Assembly: GCA_900316525.1 (NCBI GenBank)
Contig: ONDF01000005.1
Span: 1 to 64,000, forward strand
Reading direction: 5' to 3'
Source of the DNA: an uncultured Bacteroidales bacterium
GTDB lineage: Bacteria; Bacteroidota; Bacteroidia; Bacteroidales; UBA932
DNA length: 64,000 nucleotides
Below, in pieces: positions 15,718 through 25,136 of this stretch. The notes under the pieces are model-generated. The model was not told the DNA's origin. It did no database searches and saw only the letters and a list, made by a program, of their open reading frames with translations. Each line of letters starts with the position of its first letter. Position 1 is the stretch's first letter. Position numbers and translations under genes: made by a program.

Positions 15718-18156
15718 ATGTCTGAAAGCAACCTGAACAACTTTCCCGTGTATAACGTCCAGGGCGGCTCCGAAGAGGAGCAGTCCCTGCAGCTCGCCGA
15801 CCTCTGGGCCCTCGTGTGGGACCACAAGTGGTGGTATGTCATCTGCATTCTCGCTGCCCTGATGGCAGCGAGCTTCTATCTGTACAAGACACCCAAGACG
15901 TACAGCCGCACGGAGAAAGTCATCGTGGACGAAGATTCCCAGAACTCGATGATGCGCGACCTCACCTCCTTCGCAGGTACGGCCCGTCGGTACACCTCTG
16001 GCACCAATGTGGACAATGAGATCGAGGCCTTCGCCGCGCCGGACCTGATGCAGCGCGTGGTCACGCGCCTCGGCTTGGAGACCGCGTACATCGACAACCA
16101 GTTCCTCCGCGTCCGCGAGCTGTACAAGAACTCTCCGATCGAGATGCGCGCCCCCGAGAACGTCGCCGCCTCCAGCTTCTCCTTCAACATCAGCAAGGGC
16201 AAGGACAGCACGTATGTGATCCGCGACTTCTTCGTCGGCGCCGAGGAGTTCAAGGGTTACAAGCTGAGCGGGCATCTCTCGGACACCGTGGAGACCCCGG
16301 TGGGCAAGATCGTCATCTATCCGACCGTCAATTACGACAAGTGGGCCCATGACATCACGGTTTCCTGGGTGAATGCCGCCAGCCGCGCCAAGTCCTACTG
16401 CGCCCGGCTTTCCTCCAGCATCTCGTCCAAGCAGTCCTCCGTCGTCGTACTCTCCCAGAAGGACGTGTTCCCGGCCCGCGCCGAAGCCGTCCTCGGCACC
16501 CTCCTGGACATCTACAACGAGGAATGGGTGGAGAACAAGAACCAGTCGGTGCGCAACACCTCCCTGTTCATCAACGACCGCCTGAACGTCATCGAACGGG
16601 AACTCGGCGGCATCGAGCAGGACATCAAGGACTACAAGCAGAGCCACAACATCACCGACATCCAGCAGGCGGGAACCGCCTACATGCAGCAGTCCAGTGC
16701 CTATTCGGCCCAGGGCTTCGAGGCGTCCAACCAGCTGGCGATCGCCAAGATGATCAAGCAGTTCATCAACGATCCCGCCCACGTGAACGACCTGATGCCG
16801 GCGAACTCCGGCCTCTCGAGCGCGAACATCGAGGCGCAGATCCGCGAGTACAACACCGCCCTCCTCGAGCGGGACCGCTCCCTGAACCTCTCCAGCGAGA
16901 ACAACCCGTACGTGCAGGACCTGAACAAGAGCCTGGAAATGTACAAGCTCGCCGTGAACCGGTCCATCGACAACCTCATCTCCACCCTGCAGCTGCAGGT
17001 GAACAAGATCGAGGCGCAGGAGAACGCGATCCTCGGCCGCCTGTCCTCCACGTCCGGCCAGCAGCTGGAACTCCTCTCCATCGAGCGTCAGCAGAAGGTG
17101 AAGGAGCAGCTGTACATCTTCCTCCTCCAGAAGCGGGAAGAGAACGAACTCCAGGGCCTCCTGACCGTGGGCAACACCCGACTCATCCAGCGCGCGACCG
17201 GCAGCAACGCCCCGATTGCCCCGAACAAGATGATGATCCTGCTGATCGCCCTCATCCTGGGCTTCGGCATTCCGTTTGCCGTGTTCTACGTGATGAAGGT
17301 GCTCGATACCACCGTCAAGAGCCGCAACGACTTGAACAAACTTTCTGTGCCGTTCCTGGCTGAACTGCCGCAGATGGGTGTCACCGCCAACTACTGGGAG
17401 CGTCTCCGGCTTAACCGTTTTGACAACAAGAACACCCGGATTATCGTGGAGCATGGAAAGCGTGACTCGATGAATGAGGCTTTCCGCGTCCTCCGTACGA
17501 ACCTGGACCTGATGATTCACCGTGAGACGGAGACCCAGGCCATCATGATCACGTCTTTCAACCCGAATGCCGGCAAGACCTTTACCTTGATGAACCTTGC
17601 AGCCTCGATGGCCCTCAAGGGCAACAAGCGCGCTGTGATTCTGGACCTTGACCTGCGTAAGGCAACCCTCTCCAAGTCTATTGGAAAGAATTCCACCGGT
17701 GTCGCCTCTTACTTGAATGGAAAGTTTGAGGATCCGTTTGAGCATATCGTCAAGGTTCAGGACAATCTCGACCTCCTTCCGGTAGGCAGCATTCCGCCCA
17801 ACCCCGCCGAACTGTTGGTCTCCGATCGTCTTGGGATGCTTGTGAATGCAATGAAGGAAAAGTACGACTACGTATTCATGGACTGCCCGCCGATCGATCT
17901 CGTGGCCGATACCAGCATCGTGGCCCCGCACGCCGACATCACCATCTTCGTCCTCCGTTCCGGTCTGTTCGACAAGCGCGCCCTGCCCGCCGTCGAGGAG
18001 ATGTACAACGAAGGCAAGTACAACCGCATGGCCATCATCCTCAACGGCGTAGACTCCTATACCGGGCGCCATGGTTATGGCTACGGCTATGGCTACGGTT
18101 ATGGCTACGGCTACGGCTATGGCTATGGTAATGAATCTGATACGAAGAATTCCTGA
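15718..18156 (+). CDS. Wzc-like polysaccharide co-polymerase with BY-kinase domain
   Basis: An 812-residue inner-membrane protein that sets chain length and drives export. A membrane helix near 40-60 (WWYVICILAALMAASFYLY) starts the Wzz domain, a long coiled-coil periplasmic region runs to about 500, and a second helix (MMILLIALILGFGIPFAVFYVM) precedes the cytoplasmic tyrosine kinase. Kinase motifs are SFNPNAGKTFT (Walker A; the usual Gly-Glu before GKT is Asn-Ala), AVILDLDLRKA (A') and DYVFMDCPP (B). The C-terminal tail is nine consecutive Gly-Tyr pairs, probably the autophosphorylated tyrosine cluster. The 3' half (from about 17336) has more A/T-rich codon use than the 5' half. Confidence 0.93.
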   Translation: MSESNLNNFPVYNVQGGSEEEQSLQLADLWALVWDHKWWYVICILAALMAASFYLYKTPKTYSRTEKVIVDEDSQNSMMRDLTSFAGTARRYTSGTNVDNEIEAFAAPDLMQRVVTRLGLETAYIDNQFLRVRELYKNSPIEMRAPENVAASSFSFNISKGKDSTYVIRDFFVGAEEFKGYKLSGHLSDTVETPVGKIVIYPTVNYDKWAHDITVSWVNAASRAKSYCARLSSSISSKQSSVVVLSQKDVFPARAEAVLGTLLDIYNEEWVENKNQSVRNTSLFINDRLNVIERELGGIEQDIKDYKQSHNITDIQQAGTAYMQQSSAYSAQGFEASNQLAIAKMIKQFINDPAHVNDLMPANSGLSSANIEAQIREYNTALLERDRSLNLSSENNPYVQDLNKSLEMYKLAVNRSIDNLISTLQLQVNKIEAQENAILGRLSSTSGQQLELLSIERQQKVKEQLYIFLLQKREENELQGLLTVGNTRLIQRATGSNAPIAPNKMMILLIALILGFGIPFAVFYVMKVLDTTVKSRNDLNKLSVPFLAELPQMGVTANYWERLRLNRFDNKNTRIIVEHGKRDSMNEAFRVLRTNLDLMIHRETETQAIMITSFNPNAGKTFTLMNLAASMALKGNKRAVILDLDLRKATLSKSIGKNSTGVASYLNGKFEDPFEHIVKVQDNLDLLPVGSIPPNPAELLVSDRLGMLVNAMKEKYDYVFMDCPPIDLVADTSIVAPHADITIFVLRSGLFDKRALPAVEEMYNEGKYNRMAIILNGVDSYTGRHGYGYGYGYGYGYGYGYGYGNESDTKNS
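18073..18126 (+). repeat. Hexanucleotide repeat coding (Gly-Tyr)9
   Basis: Nine in-frame GGY-TAY units at the 3' end of the wzc-like gene. Variation in copy number would keep the frame and change the number of tail tyrosines. Confidence 0.9.
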
Positions 18157-18878
18157 TGTTCGGACTATTCAACCGGCATACCTCTATTCTCAATAGTGGC
18201 CTTCTGCAAGGGGCCGTGGACCAGCATTCCCATATCTTGTATGGGCTGGATGACGGCGTGAAGACGCAAGAAGACTCCCTGGCCATTCTCGGCTGGTTGG
18301 AGGAGCAGGGCGTCTCGGAAGTATGGTTCACTCCGCACATCATGGAGGATGTCCCCAATACGACGGAAGAAATCCAGGCGCGTTTTAAACAGTTAACTGC
18401 TATTTATGCCGGGGAATTGAAGCTGAATCTGGCGGCGGAATACATGATTGACACTGTGTTCGAAGACCGGCTCGAGCGGCGGGACTTACTCGAGCATGGA
18501 CCTGAAACCATCCTGGTAGAGACTTCTGCTATCGCACCGCCTATGAATCTGTGGACAGTCTTGGAGCGGATCCTCAAGGCGGGTTACCGCCCTTTAATCG
18601 CCCATCCCGAGCGCTATCGCTACATGGACCAGAGCGACTATAAGGAGCTTCATAACATTGGCTGCTTCCTCCAGTTGAATCTGCCTTCCATCGTAGGCTT
18701 CTATGGAGAAGCAGTCCGCCAGCGTGCGCAGTTTCTTCTGGACAAAGGATGGTACCAGATGGTGGGGTCCGACTGCCACCGATTCCGTGCCATCGAGGCC
18801 CAGTATACGGCCAAGGAACTGAAAAAAGAGACCATAGCGAAATTGTCCGCCCTGATGGGCGGTCCCGAGGAGATATAG
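18156..18878 (+). CDS. CpsB/YwqE-type protein-tyrosine phosphatase (PHP family)
   Basis: A 240-residue metal-dependent PHP phosphatase. Metal ligands are visible in DQHSHILYGLDDG, FTPHIM, LIAHPERYRYM and VGSDCHR. In other capsule loci this enzyme dephosphorylates the BY-kinase tail; here it starts on the last base of the wzc-like gene (TGATG), supporting coupled expression. Like the kinase half of its partner, it is less GC-rich than its other neighbours. Confidence 0.92.
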   Translation: MFGLFNRHTSILNSGLLQGAVDQHSHILYGLDDGVKTQEDSLAILGWLEEQGVSEVWFTPHIMEDVPNTTEEIQARFKQLTAIYAGELKLNLAAEYMIDTVFEDRLERRDLLEHGPETILVETSAIAPPMNLWTVLERILKAGYRPLIAHPERYRYMDQSDYKELHNIGCFLQLNLPSIVGFYGEAVRQRAQFLLDKGWYQMVGSDCHRFRAIEAQYTAKELKKETIAKLSALMGGPEEI

Positions 18879-18919
18879 GCCGGGAATCCGGTTTCCTGGA
18901 CAGGAAAGCGGTCCCGGCC
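18878..18919. other. Long intergenic hairpin between the phosphatase gene and rmlD
   Basis: GGCCGGGA (18878-18885) pairs with TCCCGGCC (18912-18919), and inside it TTTCCTG (18892-18898) pairs with CAGGAAA (18901-18907) around a 2-nt loop. The outer stem begins at the last base of the phosphatase stop codon. No T-run follows, so it is more likely an RNA processing, attenuation or repeat structure than a simple terminator. The rest of the 92-nt gap shows nothing else clear. Confidence 0.6.
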
Positions 18920-18970
18920 TTCCTGCTCCGTCCATGCCAAATGGGCGGAGGAATATAAACATATGCCTTT

Positions 18971-19843
18971 ATGAACATACTGGTCACCGGCGCCAACGGC
19001 CAACTGGGAACCGAGCTGCGGAACGTCTCCGCGGGAGCTCCCGACCGCTACATCTTCACGGACGTCACTTCGCTTCCCGGGGTGGACACGGTCTATCTGG
19101 ACATCACCAACCGCGATGCGGTGCGGCTCATCTGCGATTCCGAGCAGGTGGACGTCATCGTGAACTGCGCGGCCTACACGAACGTGGACAAGGCCGAGGA
19201 CGACTTGCAGATGGCGGACCTGCTGAACCACCTCGCCCCGGGCATCCTGGCCGGCGTGGCTGCGGAGCGGGGCGCGCACCTCATCCACATTTCCACGGAC
19301 TACGTGTTCCAGGGGGACATCGCCCTGCCGTGCCGGGAGGACTGGCCGGTGCACCCGAACGGGGTGTACGGGGCGACGAAGCTCCAGGGCGAGCAGGCCG
19401 TGCAGGAGGCCGGCTGTTCCTGGCAGATCTTCCGCACGGCGTGGCTGTATTCGCCGTACGGGAAGAATTTCGTGAAGACGATGCGGCAGCTCACGGCGGA
19501 ACGCCCGACACTGAAGGTCGTCTTCGACCAGGTGGGATCGCCCACCTATGCGCGGGACCTGGCGGAGCTCCTCTGCCGGGTGATCACGGACCGGAAGATG
19601 GACCGGGGCGGCATCTACCACTTCTCGGACGAAGGGGTGTGCTCCTGGTTCGACTTCGCCTGCGCCATCCGGGACCTGAGCGGAAACACGTGCGACATCA
19701 AGCCTTGCCATTCCGACGAGTTCCCTTCCAAGGTCCGGAGGCCTCATTTTTCCGTGCTGGACAAGACCAAGGTCAAGGAGACGTTCGGCGTCGAGGTCCC
19801 GCACTGGTATGATTCACTGAAACAATGCATTGACAGACTATGA
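18971..19843 (+). CDS. rmlD: dTDP-4-dehydrorhamnose reductase
   Basis: A 290-residue extended SDR catalysing the last step of dTDP-L-rhamnose synthesis. It has the NAD(P)-binding GANGQLG at the N-terminus, VNCAAYTNVDKAE, the active-site region STDYVFQG and GVYGATKLQGE with the Tyr-x3-Lys pair, and FRTAWLYSPYGKNF. The ATG at 18971 follows a very short ORF (ATGCCTTTATGA) that overlaps it. It overlaps rmlC by 4 nt. Confidence 0.96.
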   Translation: MNILVTGANGQLGTELRNVSAGAPDRYIFTDVTSLPGVDTVYLDITNRDAVRLICDSEQVDVIVNCAAYTNVDKAEDDLQMADLLNHLAPGILAGVAAERGAHLIHISTDYVFQGDIALPCREDWPVHPNGVYGATKLQGEQAVQEAGCSWQIFRTAWLYSPYGKNFVKTMRQLTAERPTLKVVFDQVGSPTYARDLAELLCRVITDRKMDRGGIYHFSDEGVCSWFDFACAIRDLSGNTCDIKPCHSDEFPSKVRRPHFSVLDKTKVKETFGVEVPHWYDSLKQCIDRL

Positions 19844-20376
19844 ACGTAATCGAGACCGGCATCGAAGGGCTCGTCATCATCGAACCGAAAGTGTTCGGGG
19901 ACGAGCGGGGCTATTTCTTCGAGAGTTTCAACGAGCGGGAATTCACCGAGAAAGTGGGTCCCGTGCACTTTGTGCAGGACAATGAGAGCAAGTCGCGGTA
20001 CGGCGTCGTCCGCGGCCTGCATTTCCAGAAAGGGGAGTTCGCCCAGGCGAAGCTCGTCCGGGTGGTGCGCGGCGCCGTGCTGGACGTGGCCGTGGACCTG
20101 CGCGAAGGATCGCCCACCTACGGCCGCTGGCACGCCGAGGAACTGACGGGGGAGAACCACCGCATGATGTTCATCCCGCGGGGTTTTGCCCATGGGTTCA
20201 GCGTCCTCAGCGAGGAAGTCCTGTTCCAGTACAAGTGCGACAACCTGTACTGCCCGTCCTCCGAGGGGGCCATCGCCTGGAACGACCCCACCCTCGCCAT
20301 CGACTGGCGCATCCCCAAATCCGAAGTCATCCTTTCCGAAAAAGACAAACATCATCCTTTCCTGTATGAGCAGTAG
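19840..20376 (+). CDS. rmlC: dTDP-4-dehydrorhamnose 3,5-epimerase
   Basis: A 178-residue cupin epimerase for the third step of dTDP-rhamnose synthesis. RGLHFQKG contains the catalytic His, DVAVDLREGSPTYG and FIPRGFAHGFSVLS are diagnostic, and the Tyr in FQYKCDNLY is the expected acid. Its end overlaps rmlB by 11 nt, and its ATG overlaps the rmlD stop. Confidence 0.97.
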   Translation: MNVIETGIEGLVIIEPKVFGDERGYFFESFNEREFTEKVGPVHFVQDNESKSRYGVVRGLHFQKGEFAQAKLVRVVRGAVLDVAVDLREGSPTYGRWHAEELTGENHRMMFIPRGFAHGFSVLSEEVLFQYKCDNLYCPSSEGAIAWNDPTLAIDWRIPKSEVILSEKDKHHPFLYEQ

Positions 20377-21505
20377 AACCATTCTCATCACCGGCGGCGC
20401 CGGTTTCATCGGCAGCCACGTCGTACGCCTGTTCGTGAACAAGTATCCGGACTACCGGATCATCAACCTGGACAAGCTCACCTACGCGGGCAATCTCGCG
20501 AACCTCAAGGACATCGAGGACCGGCCCAACTACCGGTTCGTCAAGATGGACATCTGCGACTTCGAGGGCGTGCTGGCCCTCATGCGGGAGGAAAAGGTGG
20601 ACGGCGTGATCCACCTGGCCGCGGAATCCCACGTGGACCGTTCCATCAAGGATCCCTTCACCTTCGCGCAGACGAACGTCATCGGCACCCTGTCCATGCT
20701 GCAGGCCGCCAAGGCGTACTGGGAGAGTCTCCCGGAGAAGTACGAAGGCAAGCGCTTCTACCACATCTCCACGGACGAAGTCTACGGCGCCCTGGAGATG
20801 ACGCATCCGGAGGGAATCGAGCCGCCGTTCACGACGAAGGCGTCCAGCGGCGAGCATCACCTGGCCTACGGCGAGAAGTTCTTCACGGAGGACCTTAAGT
20901 ACCAGCCGCACAGCCCGTACAGCGCCGCGAAGGCGTCCAGCGACCATTTCGTCCGGGCGTTCCACGACACCTACGGAATGCCGACCATCGTCACGAACTG
21001 CTCCAACAACTACGGCCCGTACCAGTTCCCGGAGAAGCTCATCCCGCTGTTCGTCAACAACATCCGGCATCGGAAGCCGCTGCCCGTGTACGGCAAGGGC
21101 GAGAACGTCCGCGACTGGCTGTACGTAGAGGACCACGCCCGCGCCATCGACCTGATCTTCCACGAGGGGAAGGTTGCCGAGACCTACAACATCGGCGGCT
21201 TCAACGAGTGGAAGAACATCGACATCGTGAAGACCCTCATCCGCGTCACCGACCGCCTCCTGGGCCGTCCGGAAGGCGCCGACGACGACTTAATCACCTA
21301 TGTGACGGACCGCGCCGGCCACGACCTCCGCTACGCCATCGACAGCACCAAGCTCCAGCGCGAACTGGGCTGGGAGCCGTCCCTCCAGTTCGAGGAAGGC
21401 ATCGAGAAGACCATCCGCTGGTATCTCGACAACCAGGCCTGGCTGGACAACGTCACCAGCGGGGATTACCAGAAGTATTACGAGGAGATGTATAAGGGAA
21501 GATAG
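20366..21505 (+). CDS. rmlB: dTDP-glucose 4,6-dehydratase
   Basis: A 379-residue extended SDR for the second step of dTDP-rhamnose synthesis. The ATG at 20366 (MSSRTILITGGAGFIGSH) lies inside the rmlC 3' end and gives the NAD-binding GGAGFIGSH at once. Other signatures are HLAAESHVDRSI, ISTDEVYGAL with the Thr-Asp-Glu active-site triplet, and SPYSAAKASSDH with Tyr and Lys. The three rml genes form one unit; rmlA lies far away at 38 kb. Confidence 0.97.
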   Translation: MSSRTILITGGAGFIGSHVVRLFVNKYPDYRIINLDKLTYAGNLANLKDIEDRPNYRFVKMDICDFEGVLALMREEKVDGVIHLAAESHVDRSIKDPFTFAQTNVIGTLSMLQAAKAYWESLPEKYEGKRFYHISTDEVYGALEMTHPEGIEPPFTTKASSGEHHLAYGEKFFTEDLKYQPHSPYSAAKASSDHFVRAFHDTYGMPTIVTNCSNNYGPYQFPEKLIPLFVNNIRHRKPLPVYGKGENVRDWLYVEDHARAIDLIFHEGKVAETYNIGGFNEWKNIDIVKTLIRVTDRLLGRPEGADDDLITYVTDRAGHDLRYAIDSTKLQRELGWEPSLQFEEGIEKTIRWYLDNQAWLDNVTSGDYQKYYEEMYKGR

Positions 21506-21511
21506 ACGTTC

Positions 21512-22966
21512 ATGTCTAAGTCCATCCGAAAGAACTATCTGCTGAATCTCGTCAATTCGGGGACGCAGATTCTGTTCCCTCTCATCTCGTTCCCATATGT
21601 CTCGCGGATCATGATGGCGGATGGAATCGGTCAGGTCAATTTCTACGGGTCCATCATCCAGTACATCATCCTTGCCTGCAGTCTGGGCATCCCCATGTAC
21701 GGCATCCGGGAGGTTGCGAGGGTCCGGGAGGACCGGCTGGCCCTTCAGCAGACCACGATGGCGCTTTTGTCGCTGCATTCCCTCCTGACCTTGGTCGGCT
21801 ATGCGGTCGTCGCCTTGCTTTGCCTGACGGTCGGCCGGATCCAGGAGAACATCCCGCTGTTCCTGATCATCAGCATGAACCTGTTCTTCACGACCATCGG
21901 TTGCGAATGGTTCTATCAGGGTATCGAGGATTTCGGCTATATCACGGTCCGGGGAATCATCGTCAAGACGCTGTCCCTGGTATTCCTGTTCCTGTTCGTC
22001 AAATCCAGGAACCAGTTGTTGCTGTACGGGCTCTATACGGTATTGGGGGCTCTGGGCGGCAACCTCTTCAATTTCTTGCGCCTCCGCAAGTATGTGAATC
22101 CGCGGGAGGTCGATTGGAGGAGCCTGGGTTTGAAGAAGCACGTTAGGGCTGCGTCGGCCGTGTTCCTGTTTTATGTGGTCACGAGTGTCTACCTGCAGCT
22201 CAGCTCCGTCCTCCTCGGTTTCATGCGGGATGACGAGCAGGTTGGATACTATGCCGTCGGCTTGAAGATCGTCCGGATGGTGATGATGGTATCCTCCGCT
22301 TTCGGAGCCGTCATGCTTCCGCGTGTTTCGAACATCATTGCCGAAAAGCGGTTGGACGAGTTCGAGAGGCTCAGCTCGAAGGCCTTTGAATTCATGGTGT
22401 TCCTGACGCTTCCCATGGCTGTCGGCATGATCCTGGTCAGCTCTTATCTGGTACCGGTGCTCAGCGGTCCCGGATACGGGTCCGCCATCCCGGTCGCTGC
22501 CATCACGTCGTCCATCATATTCGTGATTGGACTGTCCAATGTTCTGGGGATGCAGGTCTTCTATCCGCTCGGCAAGATCGGCTTGGTCAACCTTTGCACC
22601 GGCATCGGGGCCCTGGTGGGCCTGGTCATCAATCTTCTGCTGATCAAGCCCTTCGGGGCGACCGGCTCGGCCATCGCCACCGTGGCGGCCGAGACGGGTG
22701 TCACCCTGTCCATGATGATCTTGGGACGCAAGTATATCCCGTTCACCATCTCCTGGCACCGGTATCTGGATTACCTCCTCGGCGCGGCCACGATGCTGGC
22801 CGTCGTCCTCTTGGTGCGGACCTATGTCCATCTCCCCGACGTCTTGATGCTGCTGCTTCTTTGCGCGGCGGGAGTCCTCGTTTACGCCGGTATCCTTGCG
22901 GTCCGGAACAATGTGTTCTATCTGGAGGTCAAGGACCGTATGGTCGGCCTTCTGAGAAAGAAGTAA
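21512..22966 (+). CDS. Wzx-type oligosaccharide flippase
   Basis: A 484-residue MOP-superfamily membrane protein with about 12-14 hydrophobic helices. It begins with the family-typical NYLLNLVNSGTQILFPLISF and PYVSRIM, and continues GIPMYGIREVARVR and FYQGIEDFGYI. It would flip lipid-linked repeat units across the inner membrane for Wzy polymerisation. It starts 6 nt after rmlB and marks the beginning of a more A/T-rich block. Confidence 0.92.
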   Translation: MSKSIRKNYLLNLVNSGTQILFPLISFPYVSRIMMADGIGQVNFYGSIIQYIILACSLGIPMYGIREVARVREDRLALQQTTMALLSLHSLLTLVGYAVVALLCLTVGRIQENIPLFLIISMNLFFTTIGCEWFYQGIEDFGYITVRGIIVKTLSLVFLFLFVKSRNQLLLYGLYTVLGALGGNLFNFLRLRKYVNPREVDWRSLGLKKHVRAASAVFLFYVVTSVYLQLSSVLLGFMRDDEQVGYYAVGLKIVRMVMMVSSAFGAVMLPRVSNIIAEKRLDEFERLSSKAFEFMVFLTLPMAVGMILVSSYLVPVLSGPGYGSAIPVAAITSSIIFVIGLSNVLGMQVFYPLGKIGLVNLCTGIGALVGLVINLLLIKPFGATGSAIATVAAETGVTLSMMILGRKYIPFTISWHRYLDYLLGAATMLAVVLLVRTYVHLPDVLMLLLLCAAGVLVYAGILAVRNNVFYLEVKDRMVGLLRKK

Positions 22967-22967
22967 G

Positions 22968-24122
22968 ATGGAAAAACCGATAAAGTACGATTATCTGGTT
23001 GTAGGCAGCGGGCTTTTCGGTGCCACCTTCGCCTGGTTTGCGCACCAGGCGGGGAAGAAGTGCCTAGTCATTGAAAAACGTCCTCACCTGGGAGGAAATG
23101 TGTTTTGTGAGGAAGTCGAAGGCATCCATGTCCATCGGTACGGCCCACATATTTTCCATACTGACGATGAAGAGGTCTGGCGTTTTGTCACACAATTTGT
23201 TCCTTTCAACCGATTCACGAACAGTCCGCTGGCCAATTACAAAGGGGAATTGTACAATCTTCCCTTCAATATGAATACATTCCGCCAGATGTGGGGCGTG
23301 ACCACCCCGGAAGAGGCGATGGAAAAGCTGGATGAGCAACGGGCGGAAATCCGGGAGCGGCTTTCATTGGAAGGTGTTGAAACCCCCAGAAACCTGGAAG
23401 AACAGGGACTGAGTCTGGTCGGAAAAGACTTGTTCGAGAAATTGATCAAGGAGTATTCGGAGAAACAATGGGGACGTCCCTGCCGGGATCTTCCCGCCTT
23501 CATCGTCCGGCGCCTTCCCGTCCGGTTCACTTATGACAATAACTACTTCATTGACCGGTTCCAGGGAATCCCCATCGGAGGTTATAATGGCTTGATCGAG
23601 TGCCTCCTTGCAGATGCCGAGTGCCGTTGCGGCGTTGATTTCTTGCAGTCGGAATACCGTGATTGGCGACGGTTTGCCCGGAAACTGGTCTATACCGGCC
23701 CGCTGGACGCTTTCTTCGACCATTGTTTCGGTGCGTTAGAATGGCGGACTGTCCGGTTTGAGACTCGTGTGCTGGACGTCCCCAATTACCAGGGAAACGC
23801 AGTAGTTAATTATACTTCTCACGACGTCTCTTATACACGGGTTATTGAGCACAAGCACTTTGAGAAGTTTGGCGCCGCCGTCTATGACAATCCTAAAACG
23901 GTCATATCTGAAGAGTTTCCCGTGGCATATCGGAAGGGTATGGAACCTTTTTATCCTGTCAATGATGACCGTAACAATGCCTTGTATAGTAAGTATAAAG
24001 AGCTTGCTGAAGCAGAGCGGGATGTGGTTTTCGGCGGACGGCTGGCAGAGTATAAGTATTATGATATGGCACCAGTGATCAAACGTGTCATTGATTATTG
24101 GAAAGAGAATGGGACGCTATAG
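22968..24122 (+). CDS. glf: UDP-galactopyranose mutase
   Basis: A 384-residue FAD enzyme converting UDP-galactopyranose to UDP-galactofuranose. Visible are the FAD-binding VGSGLFGATFAWFA, EKRPHLGGNVF, HRYGPHIFHTDDEEVW, the YSEKQWGR motif and GGYNGLIE. It predicts a galactofuranose residue in the glycan. It begins 1 nt after the flippase stop and overlaps the next gene by 14 nt. Confidence 0.96.
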   Translation: MEKPIKYDYLVVGSGLFGATFAWFAHQAGKKCLVIEKRPHLGGNVFCEEVEGIHVHRYGPHIFHTDDEEVWRFVTQFVPFNRFTNSPLANYKGELYNLPFNMNTFRQMWGVTTPEEAMEKLDEQRAEIRERLSLEGVETPRNLEEQGLSLVGKDLFEKLIKEYSEKQWGRPCRDLPAFIVRRLPVRFTYDNNYFIDRFQGIPIGGYNGLIECLLADAECRCGVDFLQSEYRDWRRFARKLVYTGPLDAFFDHCFGALEWRTVRFETRVLDVPNYQGNAVVNYTSHDVSYTRVIEHKHFEKFGAAVYDNPKTVISEEFPVAYRKGMEPFYPVNDDRNNALYSKYKELAEAERDVVFGGRLAEYKYYDMAPVIKRVIDYWKENGTL

Positions 24123-25119
24123 AAAAGTATATGTCCTGGCTCCTGCCGGGGTGACGACCGGGGGGGTGGAACTAGCCCACCAGTTGGTGGATGCATTGAC
24201 CAGCTTGAAACAGGATGCCTATGTGGTCTATGTGGACCGAGGACAGCTTGCTCCGGGGACGGAGGTTCCTGCAATGTATCGGAAGTATAGGGTCCGGGTT
24301 TCAGATGTTGTGGAAGATTCGCAGGACAATCTGCTGGTTCTTCCAGAAATCTTTTTTGATTATCTCTATCAGTTTCCTGTTATCCGGATCGCCTGTTGGT
24401 GGATGTCTGTGGACAATCATTATTATTCTGCCTGCTTGACTGATATGCTCCATTTCTCCAGGGGGCTACGAGCAAAAATGTCTCTTCTGTACCGATATCT
24501 GAAAGGGGAAGTGCATTATCGGAATTCATTGTCTGACTTACGGGGCCAACGGGATCGGGTTATCCATTTGTACCAGTCCGCGTATGCCCGGGATCATCTG
24601 GCATCCATCGGCTTTCCTGAAGCGAAAGCCCTGTCGGATTATATCCATCCTGACCTGCTCGTCAGCCGGACCGTCGAGAAAGAGAATATGATTCTGTATA
24701 ATCCCAAAAAGGGCGTCAAGTACGTGGACCGCTTGAAAAAGCGGCTTCCCGAGTACCGATTCGTCGCGTTGCAAGGGATGACTCGGGAGGAACTGAACGG
24801 CATCTTTGACCGAGCTAAGCTATATGTTGATTTCGGCCCGTTTCCCGGGAAGGACCGCATCCCCAGGGAAGCCGTCGTCCACGGGTGTTGCCTGATAACT
24901 GGACGATTCGGCGCCTCCGTCTTTTTCGAGGATTTACCTATCCCTCCGCAGTATCAGTTCAATGTCGAAAAGTCCGGCAGCTGGAAGGATGTCGAGCGGA
25001 TGGCCCGTTCCGTCCTGTCGGATTATGAGGGCCATCGGAAAGACTTTGATCTGATGCGAACCCGCATCGATGGGGAGCGAGCCGTCTTCGAACGAGAAGT
25101 GGCGGATTTGTTCATTTGA
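24109..25119 (+). CDS. Putative glycosyltransferase, GT-B-like
   Basis: A 336-residue protein with no confident family. The N-terminus (VYVLAPAGVTTGGVELAHQL) looks like a GT-B donor/acceptor Rossmann half with a glycine-rich loop. The C-terminal half has ILYNPKKGVKYVDRLKK and LYVDFGPFPGKDRIPREAVVHG, a pattern like the nucleotide-sugar-binding half of polysaccharide-locus transferases. It has no membrane helices. Position between glf and the polymerase gene supports a role in repeat-unit assembly. The ATG at 24109, inside glf, is preferred over an upstream ATG. Confidence 0.5.
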   Translation: MGRYRKVYVLAPAGVTTGGVELAHQLVDALTSLKQDAYVVYVDRGQLAPGTEVPAMYRKYRVRVSDVVEDSQDNLLVLPEIFFDYLYQFPVIRIACWWMSVDNHYYSACLTDMLHFSRGLRAKMSLLYRYLKGEVHYRNSLSDLRGQRDRVIHLYQSAYARDHLASIGFPEAKALSDYIHPDLLVSRTVEKENMILYNPKKGVKYVDRLKKRLPEYRFVALQGMTREELNGIFDRAKLYVDFGPFPGKDRIPREAVVHGCCLITGRFGASVFFEDLPIPPQYQFNVEKSGSWKDVERMARSVLSDYEGHRKDFDLMRTRIDGERAVFEREVADLFI

Positions 25120-25136
25120 CCTTCAAGACCAACAGA

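Noticed and set aside
18073-18126. Tandem GGYTAY repeat as a CRISPR or satellite array
   Set aside because: It is an in-frame coding repeat at the end of a BY-kinase gene, where tyrosine-rich tails are expected.
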